In this document: in pieces, positions 48,091-60,594 of the stretch
How positions within the stretch are numbered: position 1 is the first letter of the stretch
How the letters are laid out: every line of letters starts with the position of its first letter
Assembly (NCBI GenBank): GCA_019722365.1
Contig: JADFUC010002233.1
Location: 43,708-107,707, forward strand
Source of the DNA: Lithospermum erythrorhizon
Taxonomy: Eukaryota > Streptophyta > Magnoliopsida > Boraginales > Boraginaceae
Direction of reading: 5' to 3'
DNA: 64,000 nucleotides
The notes under the pieces: generated by a model
The model's input: the letters and a program-made list of their open reading frames with translations, nothing else
Told to the model about the DNA's origin: nothing
The model's database searches: none
Translations under genes and position numbers: made by a program

Positions 48091-49615
48091 TTTTGTACTT
48101 GTGAGGAAAGTTATAGATGATAAATACTAGCCATACTGCAAATACTTTTCAATTGTTTTAGTTTTTATTATGTGTTCATTTTATCATTAATACCCAGTTG
48201 ATGCTAATTTAGTTCTTTGAAGATACTTGCCTAATTCATTATATCGGTAATTAGACCTAAATAGTATATCTAATGCAATTTATTAGATTTAAATTACAAT
48301 GAAGCCGTAGTCAACTCACCTTGGAATGTCGGGCCCAATCGGACAATGAAGTATCTGGCCCAATTTTAATCGAATAAATAATTTTATTATTTTAAAAATT
48401 AAATTGACTTTATGTATATATATATACTCTTATCCTTTATTTAACTATTAATCTTATGCTCTATTATAATCCATTAAAATTCATATTCTCATTAATCTAT
48501 TGTTACTAAAATACTAGTCAAGGGAAAATCTATATTCATCATTACACAAATAATTGATTGGACATTAAAACAGGTAGTATGCCTAGATATTGAAAACTGG
48601 AAGCAGATGATTTTTGCTAAGGAAAGAAACATTAAGATGGTGTAAGGAAAAGAAAATTAGAGCATTGTTAGTGAACAAGCAGTATTTTTAATTTTGTCAG
48701 ACTTGAAAATTTAGATACTCCGGATCCGTATATTAAAATGTTTATGAGAATGCAATCAGATTTCTTTCGATGTATAAACGTTTACAGAGAATGCAACTGA
48801 TTTCTTCGATGTTAATCTTTACATTATTGCTTCAATCAAATTTTTTCGATGTTAAATCTTTAAAAATATGTGGCAGCTTTGAGACATACTATCTGGAGTA
48901 TGTTTTTTTCTTCTTGATGCATAGAGGATTATTATAGTAATGGCTAGGTAGAATGAATATACTATTATTGTGTTTTTGTGAAATTGACAATTAAAGTTAA
49001 ATATTCAAATTATAAATTAGTCCCAACTAAAGTTGGATGGAGAGAGTATTATTTTTCAATGAATATTAAGAGCCCAGTCGATCAATTTGCACTTTTCATT
49101 ACTTAACTGGTAATTCGCACCATAACCTCATGTGTTATTGTAAAGTTGTATCGTGTCTTTTCAACAAGGTATTATAAAGTTACATTAGCCTCTTTTTGTA
49201 TAATTTAATTAGCATTGTACATTTATACCTCATGTATTATCTAATGGGGTTCAATAAAGATGTTATTACTCCTTCATGACTTAGTAGACTACATACTCGA
49301 ATGGTTTAATTTATTCTAGAAATTATTAAAAATATTTTAACAAGTATGGTTAAAATATTTTCACATAAGATCCCAATAATATTCACAAACAAATGACAAT
49401 TTTACAATAGTTTCGGTGATAATTGGTGTAAGATGGGATAATTTTGGTGAAAGAGGTGAGATTATGATTATTAATTAATTAGTGGAAGTTCGATTGAGTT
49501 TATTGGTGTATGATTGTTTAACTCGCAATCTATGATATAAAACCATATGTAATTAGATAGATTTATTATTTATATAGTGAGAGGCACTAATATAATGAAA
49601 CCTCTTTGGAAATCC
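48091..49615. other. AT-rich intergenic DNA, no gene seen
   Basis: No coding frame or RNA gene recognised. TTGGATGGAGAGAGTATT near 49032 looks like one end of another Stowaway-type element, but the partner end was not found. Two ~50-base stretches near 48735-48780 and 48785-48850 repeat TTTCTTCGATGTTAA-like words. Confidence 0.4.
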
Positions 49616-49619
49616 TATT

Positions 49620-50990
49620 TAGGTATAAAGAAAGTTTATCAAATGATTGAGGTCCTAATTATTAATGTCGTTTCTAAACGCGCTCGACTACTTTGAGATT
49701 CTGTATTCTGATTTGATGTAGTCTGACTCGAGGTCTTGATTTGTACGCTCATTTGTGCTTTGGATTTAGAGCTCACTTGTGTACGACCTTTGTACGCATC
49801 CTAAGCTATCAATTCTTTTTGTTTAGACCGATGTATGATCCTAAGGCGATTTTGATTTTCACAAGCTATACCGCTAGAAGGATCCTAAGCCACTTGGATT
49901 TGTGCTTCAATTTGAATGTATTGATAGGAGTTTGATCAATGTGATTCTAGATCGATAGAGGACTATATTTTTGAAAGACTCAATTTTTGACTTGGCGATC
50001 CGAGTAAGTGGGAAGCCTAATGCCGTATTCTCGTATGGTTGTCCGGACTTAATCTTGGTCTCTAGACTTGGATCACGGGACTTAAATATATTTTGCTATG
50101 TGTTTAGCAAAGAGGGTCTTAGCAAATTGATCTCGCATGCCTAAGGTCAATTCAGCTAGCGCCTTGTTCTCGATATTCGTGTGTTATCTCAGCGGATATG
50201 CTTGTACCCACAAGAGGATGACTTAGCAGCCTACCGTGCTCAATTTATATCCCTAAGATTTACAAGGGCCTTTGTGGCTTAATCATGTAGTTTATTTAAT
50301 TTATGAATCTATTCTCATCGTGCTTTTTTGTCTTAATCTCGAAATGGTCAAGCCATAGCATTCAACATTGTTCTGACTTGTGCTTTGGTCCGGTTGAAAT
50401 ATTTATGCCTTCACTCACAATTCTAGGCACTTGTTTAGGCTATAGGCCGGGAACATTTTTTGGGAGTTTTTCTCCTCATTGCTAATATCACTTTTTAGAG
50501 GTTTTCTGGCAAAGAAATATCATGCAGACAGTGATGCAAAATTCTCAAGAGAGACTGGTTATTTTTTTCTCTGTTTGGGGAGATGATGATTTCCAATGAA
50601 ATAGGGTATTTATAGGCTTTCAAGCTCTTAGATTAAGTTGATCCATGACTAATTTATTTTTGATCTTAACCGCTGATTTTGAAAAAGATCCGAGCCATTG
50701 ATTTAAAACTTATTTCATATCAGTTATATTAATGGGGTTTCTGTATTATGAAGAATCAAGAAGGTTCCTGGATTCTTTTAGGGTAAACGATTTTTATATT
50801 ACCACCTTTCTTGAAAGGCTTCCTGCTTTTAAACCCGCTCTTTCTGTAGCCATTTTAAAACCCGAACCTTCCTGAACTCCAGTTTTAAATTATAAATACC
50901 AAACCCTGCTTTGCATACGTATGTTTTGACTCTTTATTAGGTTCCGGCTTGAAACCCAATTGCTCACTTGTACTGTGCATCACCAGACAT
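49620..50990 (-). mobile_element. Possible solo LTR remnant
   Basis: This ~1.4-kb block has more CG and GC than its flanks. On the minus strand it has CCTATAAATACCCTATTTC (about 50600-50620), a strong LTR-type TATA context, followed by a leader-like stretch. Words such as TTTGTGCTTTGGATTTAGAG recur in altered form (49752 and about 49890). No coding domain and no matching second LTR are in the window, so this is an inference from composition and promoter form. Confidence 0.35.
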
Positions 50991-52493
50991 TTAATTCCTC
51001 CATTAAAATAAATCGAATTTAATTTGAATTATTAATAAATTTTGACTGTCTACAAGCCACTCAATCAAATATTTGAATAATTATATATTTATGATTATTT
51101 AATTCAACTAAGAATCTCAAATTAAATGTTATGATTCTTTACTAAATAAATGCAATGTTTTTTCTGGAATTTATAAATATTACATATATGTTGAAATATT
51201 ATAAAATGATAATATACTTATTTCTAGTATTTGCATAAGGAGAAAATCACTAAAAGATATATAAAAGTGCGAATAAGAATTGTGTTTCTTCCTGCTTCTT
51301 CCCTTTACATTATTAATTAATAAATTATCATCTTTCTTGTAAATCTAAAAGAATATCTTTTTAATTACACCCATCGCTAATCGACAACTCATGAAATTTA
51401 AGACAATTAACTACTATTAACAATATATTTACAGACCTATTGTTAGTTATTATTATATACTATAAGCAGCAACAACATATGATTTAGTAGAATTATTATT
51501 ATTTTATTATTATAGAATTATTTTATTATTATTTATATGGAGTTAAATAATCATATGTTTGGTGTGGAATTATTATTATTATTATTATTGAATTTTTATA
51601 TTTTAAGATCCACAAAATTATATCTTTTTAAATCATAAAGCTAATTTGTTATACATAAAGCAACACACTGAGATACTATATTATGATCAATCTTAATATA
51701 TTAGTTAGAAGATGTCAAATTGTTAAAGTAATATTTGTATCTTTTATGGACATCTCACTACAGTAAGGCTGGATATATATTTCTTCCAATCCTCGACACA
51801 AAGCTTCACATTCGATTATAAATGTCATATTGTGGATATTTGGCACAATTGTTTTATTAAATTACCTGTGTTATTGTCTTATATGCTTTGATAGAAATTA
51901 TTATTATTATTATTATTATCCTTAGATATAATGTATGCTACCATTAATAATTTTAGTTTCAAAGTAACAAATACAAAAAGCTCATATACGGTAGTACATG
52001 CATTCTTAATAAATTATTTTCAATCGCCCCATGTGCCAAAGTAAAGCACACTAAATATCACCGTTGACAGATTTAGAAATTTTCTTTATTATCTTCCCAC
52101 TTTACGTGGTAAACAAAATCATAAATTAAACATACAAGTGGAATACCAAATCATTTCCTTAATATTATCATCAGAATTTACATATTCCTAGTTGATGTAT
52201 GAATTCGTAGGTCTAGAACATGTTAATATGATATTTATTGTGTCATGTAAAAAAATCTTTCTTAGGTGGAGTAAGAGATGAGATATTTAAATTGTTATTC
52301 TTCATTTGAAACTAATTATCTATTCCACAAATATAATTGTATTTGATTGATTATTATTCTAATAATGTAATTTTGATGTTAATGTTATATTACTTAATAC
52401 TTTACTAAAAAATATTATTATACACCGATTGACATATATTATTGAAGTATATAAACTTATTATTGTTTTTGAATATGTATTAATAATACTATA
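50991..52493. other. AT-rich intergenic DNA with ATT microsatellites
   Basis: Contains (ATT)n runs at 51490-51590 and 51898-51920. No gene seen. Confidence 0.5.
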
Positions 52494-52775
52494 TATCTCT
52501 CCATCCCAAAAAAGATGAGGTTTTTCCAAAAATAACAATCCTATCTTTAAGTTCCTTGCCATTCAAAATTTGAATCTCAATGTAAATACCAAAAAATACC
52601 CTCTTATAAAAGAAATAAATTTGAATGACAATCAGGTGTCAGTCGATATCAATTCCATAATTTAAAAATTTGGCCAACTTAGCAAAATGACAAAATTAAT
52701 TAACCTGAAAGCAAAACACTATTCTTGTAGTAAGGAAAAGTCAAACCAATTCCCTAATCTTTTTGGGATTGAGGC
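52494..52775. mobile_element. Stowaway-like MITE (~280 bp)
   Basis: The left CTCTCCATCCCAAAAAAGAT and GAGGTTTTTCC are mirrored at the right by GGAAAAGTC and AATCTTTTTGGGATTGAGG. The CTCCATCCCAAA end is typical of Stowaway elements. The middle is AT-rich and non-coding. Confidence 0.7.
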
Positions 52776-53520
52776 AAGAATAATTTAAAGTAATATTACT
52801 AATAAAATTATACTGAATAAAATATACTAGAAACAAAATAAATATTTTCACACAAAGTAACCCTGCTATAAAATTGATACTAATGATCTTTAAAAAAATT
52901 AGTCATCTTATTTCATCATTGTAATTTTCATTTGTTGTTATCAGATCAAAGCATCTCTTCTGTAATAAAATATTAATTAAAAATTTCAGAAGTGTAAGTT
53001 TTTACACACTTTAAATGATTAATTAAACATAAAAACGTATTAAATATTTCGAGAAATCGATTGCTTGTCGTGGCATCGCACGCTCTTTACTAGTGAATTT
53101 AAAAGTTGAAGAAATGATGTATACATCTATGGGAAAAAATGATAAAAAAAAAGTTACTCATTTTGGAGAGAAAGACCAATTTTCAACATCAAGCCTCACA
53201 AATGGAGATTGCATTATATCACACTTTATGAAAAATGGATGAACAGTTATGTGCAATATTTAAACTAATACATGATGCGTACGCTGTTAATTGCTAAACA
53301 AATCTGAATATATAGCATAATTAAAATACAAGATAGGGACAATATCCTAATTCTATTAACTATATACGAAAGATTTAAATCTTTTACTTAAACCTAGATT
53401 TCACGCTCTTCAACATCTCATCCCATTTTTAATGAAGTAAAACCGAACATTAATACTTTTTTAGGATTTTAAGCAAATTTAAATAACAAAACAGATAGAT
53501 CTTTTAATAATTCTTAAAAA
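52776..53520. other. AT-rich intergenic DNA, no gene seen
   Basis: No coding frame, repeat or RNA gene could be supported. Confidence 0.4.
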
Positions 53521-53810
53521 TAATAAAAGAAGGAATAAACTGCCCCACCCCACACCTCCACTGGTATTTATTCCCCACCACTCATCACCCTTAACTCATC
53601 CCTTTTCCTCTGATCTTCTCCAACACACACCCATTTCAAACATCGGCAGCAGTTCCCCAAATCACTATCACTCTTCCCTACCACCTTTCCCTCTCTCACT
53701 ATTATCTATGGTTAGTCAAGTCTACTCTCCTGAACAAACCTCTCCCACTCTTCATCATGTGACACTATCCCAAATACTCCCATCGAAGTTTATCTTTAAG
53801 TTTTAGCTCA
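53521..53810 (+). other. CT-rich, leader-like stretch with short ORF
   Basis: A pyrimidine-rich run (CCCCACCCCACACCTCCACT and onward, then CTTCCCTACCACCTTTCCCTC) ends at an ATG at 53708 that opens 32 codons (MVSQVYSPEQTSP and onward) to a TAG near 53806. Pyrimidine-rich leaders are common in plant 5' UTRs, so this might be a first exon or a relic of one. No downstream exon was recognised. Confidence 0.25.
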
Positions 53811-55389
53811 CCCCTTCATCGAAATAGCTAAAAAATGACAGATTAGTCTTGCTTAGTTGTAGTTTTGTAGAATTTTGAGCTTGCATGTCTAGTACCAAGC
53901 TTAATAAGTGTATGTATCGTCAAGTCGTCGTGACAAAACCCTGCTGGACCTCTGAAATCATTTTTGACCGGCCTTTAAACACCAAACTTATTTGATCAGT
54001 AGAGAAATCAATAAAAAGATGATGAAAGATTTAAATAAACCCCAATTGGATCCTATGATATGATTGACAAATTGGAAGATTGTATTTCAGAGTATAAGAA
54101 GAACAAAGATTGATTTCAATGAAGATAATGAAAGATTTGAAGGATACTCACGTAAAGTTTGCTCACATTTTTCTTAAAATCCAGATTCTTCCCTCTGAAG
54201 TTTCATATTCCCCAATAATAAATTATTGATCGGAAGATGGAACTGAAATTACTGATATATCATTTTTCAATTTTGGCCAATTTGTAATAGTATAGTTTTG
54301 GAAATGGTTGATGTTGGGGTGGTGATGATGGTGTAGGTGATTCTGGAGAGAGTAGCCGGAGGAGGTGGTGGCGAAGGGGAGAGGGGGCATCAATAGTAGG
54401 CCGGGGGATGCGGTTGTTGGGGTGGGGCCGTGGGGGAGGTGGGGAAGGAAGATGGTAATGCAATTTACTGGGGGTAATTATTTATTTAATTTTTATTAAT
54501 ATTTAAGAAATAAAGATGATTACGCTATGTTTTGTTATTTAAAAAATTGACCACAAAAGTTTAATATATGTATAATTTCAATTTTACCCTTCATTAAAAC
54601 TTAAAATATGTCAATCTTAATGTTCAAAGTGGACGGAATTCCAAAGACCGCTATTAGAGGCAAACTAACCGATTTTATGTTTTGAAGCATACAAACTCTA
54701 ATGGCCACCAAAGTTTTTTGCGCAGGACGATCTAAGCCAATGTGAAATAGCACATACAAAAAATGAAAAGAATAATCATATAATACAAACTATTGATAAT
54801 TAAGACTAGAAGATTGAGAAGTCATATATTTACATTGTTCTTTGAAGTCTTTGTTTTGGTAATAATAAAGGTTAGGCACAGAAGAATCTATTACCAGACT
54901 TTAAGGAAGACACATTATAAATGTTATGATATACCATGATTCGCTAGTTCAAACACTCCAAAGTTTCAAGATTGATACAATAACCTGACTAGGTCACGTA
55001 GATACCAACACACATTAGAGTATTTCTATGCAACCATCACAACATTATAAGTGCATATACTGATCTCATGGGCATCGCCATATATGAGGTTCTAAATCTC
55101 CTGTTTACAGTTACTGCACCATCCCGTATAAGCTTGAGACATTTTCTTTTTTTAAAATACTTTAATTGGCTACCATATTAAAAAATGTTTGAAGAAAATT
55201 TTATTTTCTGAGTTGAATTTTAATTTTTCTAAATCTTTGTCTCAAATGAAATGTTCCTATAGAAAAAAAAGAATTGGTTAAATAACACCTTTTTGTGTTT
55301 TGTCCTAAAAATAACATCTTCCCTTATTCTTTACTTAAATAACACCCTCCTCATTTGCAGTACTAAAATGCTCCTCCTTCCCTTCTAAC
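53811..55389. other. Intergenic DNA with a G-rich island
   Basis: 54300-54452 is a second G-rich, purine-rich island on the plus strand (GGTGGTGATGATGG, GGAGGAGGTGGTGG, GGGGGAGGTGGGG), like the one at 1183-1420. On the minus strand it reads proline/histidine/serine-rich low complexity (54260-54463) with no domain. The remainder is AT-rich with no gene seen. Confidence 0.45.
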
Positions 55390-56374
55390 TCTTCCCACCT
55401 CTTTATTTTCTCATTTCCCAAATGTCCACACCCTCTCTAACTTCCATTAACAAAACTTGAAAAAGATTAAAACTTTGAACCAAAATCTTAACCACATAAG
55501 TCTTGTTCTGTTTTCGTTTTATAATAAAAAATTCATGGGTTTGTTAAATGTTCTATTTTTGGATTTTGATAATAAAAACCATGGGTCAAGTAAAGTCTCG
55601 ATATATTCATAAATCTTCAATTATTTGTTAATTTCTTCAAGTTTTTATTAATTTTTTTTATGGGTTTCTAAAATTTCTTCAAGTTTTGTAAGTAATCAAT
55701 TATGTTGTACCAAAGCGATATTATCAGAGTCATGCGATATTGTTGTACTATGGCGTATTATGATGTATCATGTGTATACTGTATATTATGATGTATTATG
55801 GTATATTCAATTGTTTATGAATGTTTCACTATTATATAACGCAAAGTTCTAAAGACGCTGGTATTATTACCATTAATGGAGAGAGATCAAGCTTCGTTGG
55901 GATGCACAGCCCCCTACTAAATGCACATACTAGATAATTTCAAGAGTTGAAGAACATTATATAGAACACTAATTAATATTAGAACATACAATGTACAATT
56001 GAACTATATAGAATAATAGTTTTTCATTTGTATTTCAATATAATTTTTCTTCAATATATATATTTATCATGTAATATTTCATATTACAAAATTTTACTTT
56101 TACTCAATTTGAAATATATAATATGAATTACATTCTTAGAAATCTAGTTACAATTTCAATAAATAATTATTTTATTCATAAATGAATCGAGCTTCAATCA
56201 TGTGTTTCATTCTTCAAAACGTTTTCTTGTTTCGATCTTGTCACAGTTTGATTGTCAACGAGTTGAATTTTAATCACTTTGTTGCCAACAAATCTACACA
56301 TTAAAAACATGATATTATTTAGTCTTCAATATAAAAAGTAGGGTACAAAACTTGATTGAAATACACTATATACC

Positions 56375-56565
56375 AGTATAGACCATAATACATCATAATA
56401 CACCACAATACACTAGTAATACACCATAATACACTAGTATACACCACAATAGACGAGTATATACCACAATACATCATAATAGACCACAATACATCATAAT
56501 ACACCATAATACACCACAATACACCAACATACACCACAATACAACATAATTTAATTACCTAAAAG
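56375..56565. repeat. ATACACCATA/ATACATCATA short tandem repeats
   Basis: Roughly 16 units of 9-11 bases, mixing ATACACCACA, ATACACCATA, ATACATCATA and ATAGACCACA. The reverse complement occurs in the left arm at 55720-55805 in fewer copies. The minus-strand ORF at 56319-56537 (Met, Val, Tyr, Cys, Ile-rich) is a by-product of this array. Confidence 0.85.
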
Positions 56566-56669
56566 CCTTAAAGACATTTTAGAAACCCTAAAGAAATGAA
56601 ATAAAAATATGAAGAAATTAAAAAATAATTGAAGAACTATGAATGATATTATAAAAAATCCAAAAAAAT

Positions 56670-57385
56670 CGAACCTTTAACAAACCCATGACTTTTTATT
56701 ATAAAAAAACCCAAAAAATCGAACATTTAACAAACCCATGAATTTTTACTATAAAAAAACCCAAAAGACATCGAACTTTTAACAAACCCATGAATTTTTT
56801 ATTCTCAAAACCTCAAAACAATTGAACCTTTAATAAACCATGAATTTTTAATTATAAAAAAAATACAAAAAAAATCGATCCTTTAACAAACCCATGAATT
56901 TTTATTATCAAAAATCCAAAAAATCGAACCTTTAACAAACCCATGAATTTTTATTATCAAAAAATCCAAAAAATGAATCTTTAACAAACCCATGACTTTT
57001 TATTATCAAAAAACCCAAAAGAAATTGAAACTTTAACAAACACATGAATTTTTATTATCAAAAAATCCAAAAAAAAGTTACCTTTAACAAACCATGAATT
57101 TTTTTATCAAAATTCCAAAAAATCGAATCCTTTTGAATAAACCTAAGAATTTTATTATCAAAATCTAAAAGAATGAATCTTTTAATTGTTCATGGATTTT
57201 TATTATCAAAAAACCCAAAAGAAATTGAAACTTTAACAAACACATGAATTTTTATTATCAAAAAATCCAAAAAAAAAAACCGAACCTTTAACAAACCCAT
57301 GAATTTTTTTATCAAACCCACAAAAATCGGGGTTTAACAAACCAATGAATTTTTATTATCATAAAACCCAAAAACCGAACATTGA
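56670..57385. repeat. Minisatellite, ~14 units of ~50 bp
   Basis: Unit: CTTTAACAAACCCATGAATT, then TTTATTATCAAAAAATCCAA, then AAAATCGAAC, 46-55 bases each. Starts are near 56672, 56724, 56776, 56827, 56880, 56929, 56978, 57030, 57081, 57129, 57179, 57230, 57285 and 57331. Units vary mainly in A-run length. A block of ~80 bases at 57001 recurs unchanged 200 bases later, showing that four units were copied together recently. Confidence 0.9.
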
Positions 57386-57590
57386 AAAAACCAAAAAAAA
57401 CAAAAATGTAAAAATGAAACATAACACAAGACTTCGTGAAGATTTTGCTCAAAGCTTTTAATCTTATTCAAAGTTTTGCACTCAAGTTAAGTATAAGCTG
57501 TTGTAGTAGAAAGAAAAACTTTGCGAAATAAAACGGCAGAGGAAAATGAATAAAAGGAAGAGGGTGGAAAATATGCACTTAAAACTATTT

Positions 57591-57959
57591 TAAGTGTTTT
57601 AACAATTAATATTAAATAGTAAGTATTTCTAAAATACTATTTATTTATTTACACTTTCAATTAAAATTTAATCTCAAATTACATGTTATTGAGAAACTCC
57701 AATAATCAAATAATAATGCATTTCTAATTTAATTAAATCAATTTGAATTATTAAATCTAATCAAACTAAAATTAATTAATTAATAGTCTTTATTTTAATT
57801 TAAAATCAAATATTTATTAAAAGAACTTCTAATTGAATTAGAACTATTAAAAGTAGTTAAATTAGATTAATTAAACTAATTTTTAACTTGAAATTAATTT
57901 AAAATAATTTTAATTGATATCGAAATATTAATTTGAGCAAAATAGGGCTTAAACTATTT
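57591..57959. other. AT-rich intergenic DNA, no gene seen
   Basis: Low-complexity AATTAAATT-type DNA between the foldback-like element and the Copia remains. Nothing else seen. Confidence 0.4.
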
Positions 57960-58850
57960 AAAACCCAAAACCAAGCCAATCCAACCTAATAAGTACCATA
58001 TTCCAGAGTAAAAAACATGCTCAGGCCTGCCGGGCCCAAAACTAAATCCAAGAAGCCCCGTCCGTGAAGCAACGTTCGCCCCGTAGTGCTCGTAACAGTC
58101 CGGACGGCCGCATTACAAGATTAGAAACTACGACAGCTACGTTGACGCTACTGACGTGGTACGCCGACGCCATCGACGGCGCTGGGCAATACGACGCGAC
58201 ACGCCATGTCATTACGCGATATGTTAATTTTGACGACGTTAAGCCGCCCACATTGACAACCACGGGTTTAAGAATAACAGCCAAACCGAGTCAATCCCTC
58301 GGTAAAGAACGAGTAAATACTCAAGCTCAATCTAAATAATAGGTCAATAGCTTGATGACGCTATCGCCGACGCCATGTCGCTCTGCAGGGCCGACGTAAC
58401 TAATTAATGCCACCGTCGCCGCCTCTTCCAGCCTGCAATGCTTTTCTGAAACGACGCTTTGATCGATTCAAAACGAAACTGATATAAATTTTTGCTCAAA
58501 AAGTTCCCACAAAATTCATAAAAATCATAAAAAAATATCTGATTTAACTACATTAATTATTTTCGAAGATGATTACTAATTTAATCATATTTAATTATTC
58601 AGTTAACATACTTCTACTATGTGAATTAAAAATTATCCAATTGCAATTTTAACATATAAAATTCAGATTCAACAATACATAAACTGATTTCATGCATTTA
58701 ATTATGTAATTACAATTGCAGCTACGCGTCAACGTTGGGTTTTCTGGAGCATTAAAATAACAATTATAAATAAACTAAACCAGATTCTTCAATAATATAA
58801 AACAATAATATACAAGCAAGGTAATCTTCTTCAAGTGATTTTCCAACACA
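57960..58850 (-). mobile_element. Copia leader remnant with CG-rich block
   Basis: 58040-58470 is rich in CG dinucleotides (GACGCC, CGACGGCG, GACGACG words) inside AT-rich DNA and sits inward of a minus-strand Copia LTR, like 21240-21400 in element 2. The overlapping ORFs on both strands (58042-58284 and 58064-58339) come from this composition. The element stops at about 57960, so gag and pol are gone. Confidence 0.45.
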
Positions 58851-59575
58851 ATATATCCGAGGAGACTCTAAACTATCAACGATTGTCTTCATGAACGGGT
58901 CCACACCACCATTTAACCAACCCCTCCGCGAGCTTTACTAGCCTCTTTAAAACGTTAAACTATGTACTGCGTCAAGTAAAATCATGGCTTTCTCCACCTT
59001 CTAGTCGACTAAGTGAGTGGGGGAGAGAATTCTAACTTCAAAAAAGTCGTGGCACTGTACAACCGATTACGCAAATCACGACCTTTAACAGATCAACGTC
59101 CTACTCTAAGATTTCTAAGAGCGTCAAGGAAACTCTTCACCTCCCTGCTAAACATTCTAGAATTCTTCTAAAAAGAAGCATGCTAACTCCCCCATTCTTC
59201 ATCGTCAAGGCGCCCATTGGGTAAATACCGAAATGAAATCTTCGCCTATCATTTCTATATAGCGCTTACTTTTTAACCCCGGAGGTTATAATTTATTATA
59301 GTCTTCGATTTTTGTTGTCAGCAGAGTGACTTAAAGCTCGACAAATGAGCAATATATTAATTATGTTTAATCGAACATCATATTAATATATAGATATGAA
59401 AGGACTCTAAAGCTCATCATAACCCCTAAAGTCAATCGAGTTAATCCTAATATATTAATAGTCCAACAATTAACATATATCCAAACTTATCATTATTTAA
59501 ATGTAATAATCGGTTGTACAATATAATTCTTCAATGGACATATATTTTATGAGATATAACATCTCATATTTCCAA
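58851..59575 (-). mobile_element. Copia family 2 LTR B
   Basis: On the minus strand it starts TGTTGGAAATATGAGATGTT at 59575 and then follows the family 2 order (TGTCCATTGAAGAATT, ATATGTTAATTGTTGG, TTAGGATTAACTCGA, TTATGATGAGCTTTA). It resembles LTR A (60585) throughout, including a TTTACTAG block that matches TTTTACTAGAACTATTAAAG in A. The inner end is approximate. Confidence 0.7.
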
Positions 59576-59667
59576 CAACCCCTACCCCCTAAACTTTCCC
59601 CCCTGAACTTTCACCAACCATTACTTTTTTCATGACACTTCCACCCCACCGACACTGCGAACTCTAA
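59576..59667 (-). other. ~90-bp spacer between two Copia LTRs
   Basis: On the minus strand it reads from a primer-site-like CCATTAGAGTTCGC after LTR A to a polypurine run (AGGGGGGAAAG, then TTAGGGGGTAGGGG) just before LTR B. Only the two replication signals seem to be left; there is no room for any coding region. Confidence 0.55.
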
Positions 59668-60585
59668 TGGTATTGTAAAAACAATAATTAATCAAAGATT
59701 TTGCATGCATTCTTACATCTTGAAGTTGTAGCGGAATATAATCGAGGAGGTCTTAACAACCAACGTAGGTTGTCTCTAAGAATACTACACCAAACGATTG
59801 ATCAAACCCTCCCTTCGGGTTTTACTAGAACTATTAAAGCGAACAACGGTTTCTGAGGGTGCCAAAAGCCGTTTTTCTTCTCCTGTCATTTCTAACGTTA
59901 TGGAAGAGTAGAGGTTTTGTTTCATCTTTTCTAAAAGATGAATAATGAATGAGTAAGTTTAAATCTCCAAAAAGTGACCTTCATATAGGCAATAGGGTCC
60001 TAAACCGAATACAACTAAAACATTTGAGATTCAAGACAACAAAACCTCCTCCTTTCCTCATAATAGCCTAATTATATCAAGTCAAAGTGTTCTAGAATTT
60101 TTTTGCTCACTTCATCCCTAAAAATAAAGACACATAAAAAAGCTTAAGAGAATATTCAAATAATGATTCTACAAAAGAAAATTTCAAGTAGTTAATCCTC
60201 TATCCTAGTAGTCTAACACGGGCACAATTTCAACAATTAGAATTTTGCCTCAACGTTTTACATAGTTACACTTTAACCCGGAAGTTATAACGATTATAGT
60301 TTGATCACGCTGTCGCACAGGACCTCTTACGTCGATTGACAAGAGTACCATATTAATTTATGTTAACCTAACATTATATTAATATATAGATTATGAGCTT
60401 AATCTCTACAGTCTATCATAACTCTAATGTCAACAGCATCCTAATATGTCAATCAGTCGAACAATCGAACATATATCCGAACTTATATTATTTTGACATT
60501 AATTAAATAAAATAATCATTGTGGATAAATCAAATTGTTCAACGGACATATTTATGGAGATCTAATATCTCATATTTCCAACACT
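59668..60585 (-). mobile_element. Copia family 2 LTR A
   Basis: On the minus strand it starts TGTTGGAAATATGAGATATT at 60585 right after a polypurine GAGTGGGAG (60586-60594). TATA-like GCCTATATGAAGG lies at about 59985-59997. Length ~918 bp. It matches the plus-strand copies at 32749 and 8236 in its first part. Confidence 0.72.
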
Positions 60586-60594
60586 CCCACTCGC

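Larger units (their letters stand above)
55390..57590. mobile_element. Foldback-like long inverted repeat element
   Basis: The left arm (55390-55815) and right arm (56340-57590) are reverse complements in block order. GATTAAAACTTTGA.CCAAAATCTTA at 55461-55492 pairs with the stretch around 57455-57475. One 50-bp unit at 55520-55580 pairs with the 14-unit array at 56670-57385. TATTATGATGTATTATGG at 55785-55802 pairs with the ACACCATAATACATCATAAT-type array at 56380-56560. The central loop is about 520 bp and AT-rich. Such arms with internal tandem repeats are typical of foldback-type transposons. There is no transposase; outer ends and target duplication are not fixed. Confidence 0.7.

Noticed and set aside
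56319..56537. 72-codon minus-strand ORF
   Set aside because: A translation of the ATACACCATA-type tandem repeat; repetitive Met/Val/Tyr/Cys/Ile text with no domain.
56670..57385. CRISPR-like array
   Set aside because: Units are head-to-tail copies without unique spacers, in a plant genome; it is a minisatellite.
58042..58339. Protein-coding gene in the CG-rich block
   Set aside because: Both strands are open over the same bases, which CG-rich composition explains; no domain is visible and it lies in Copia leader DNA.
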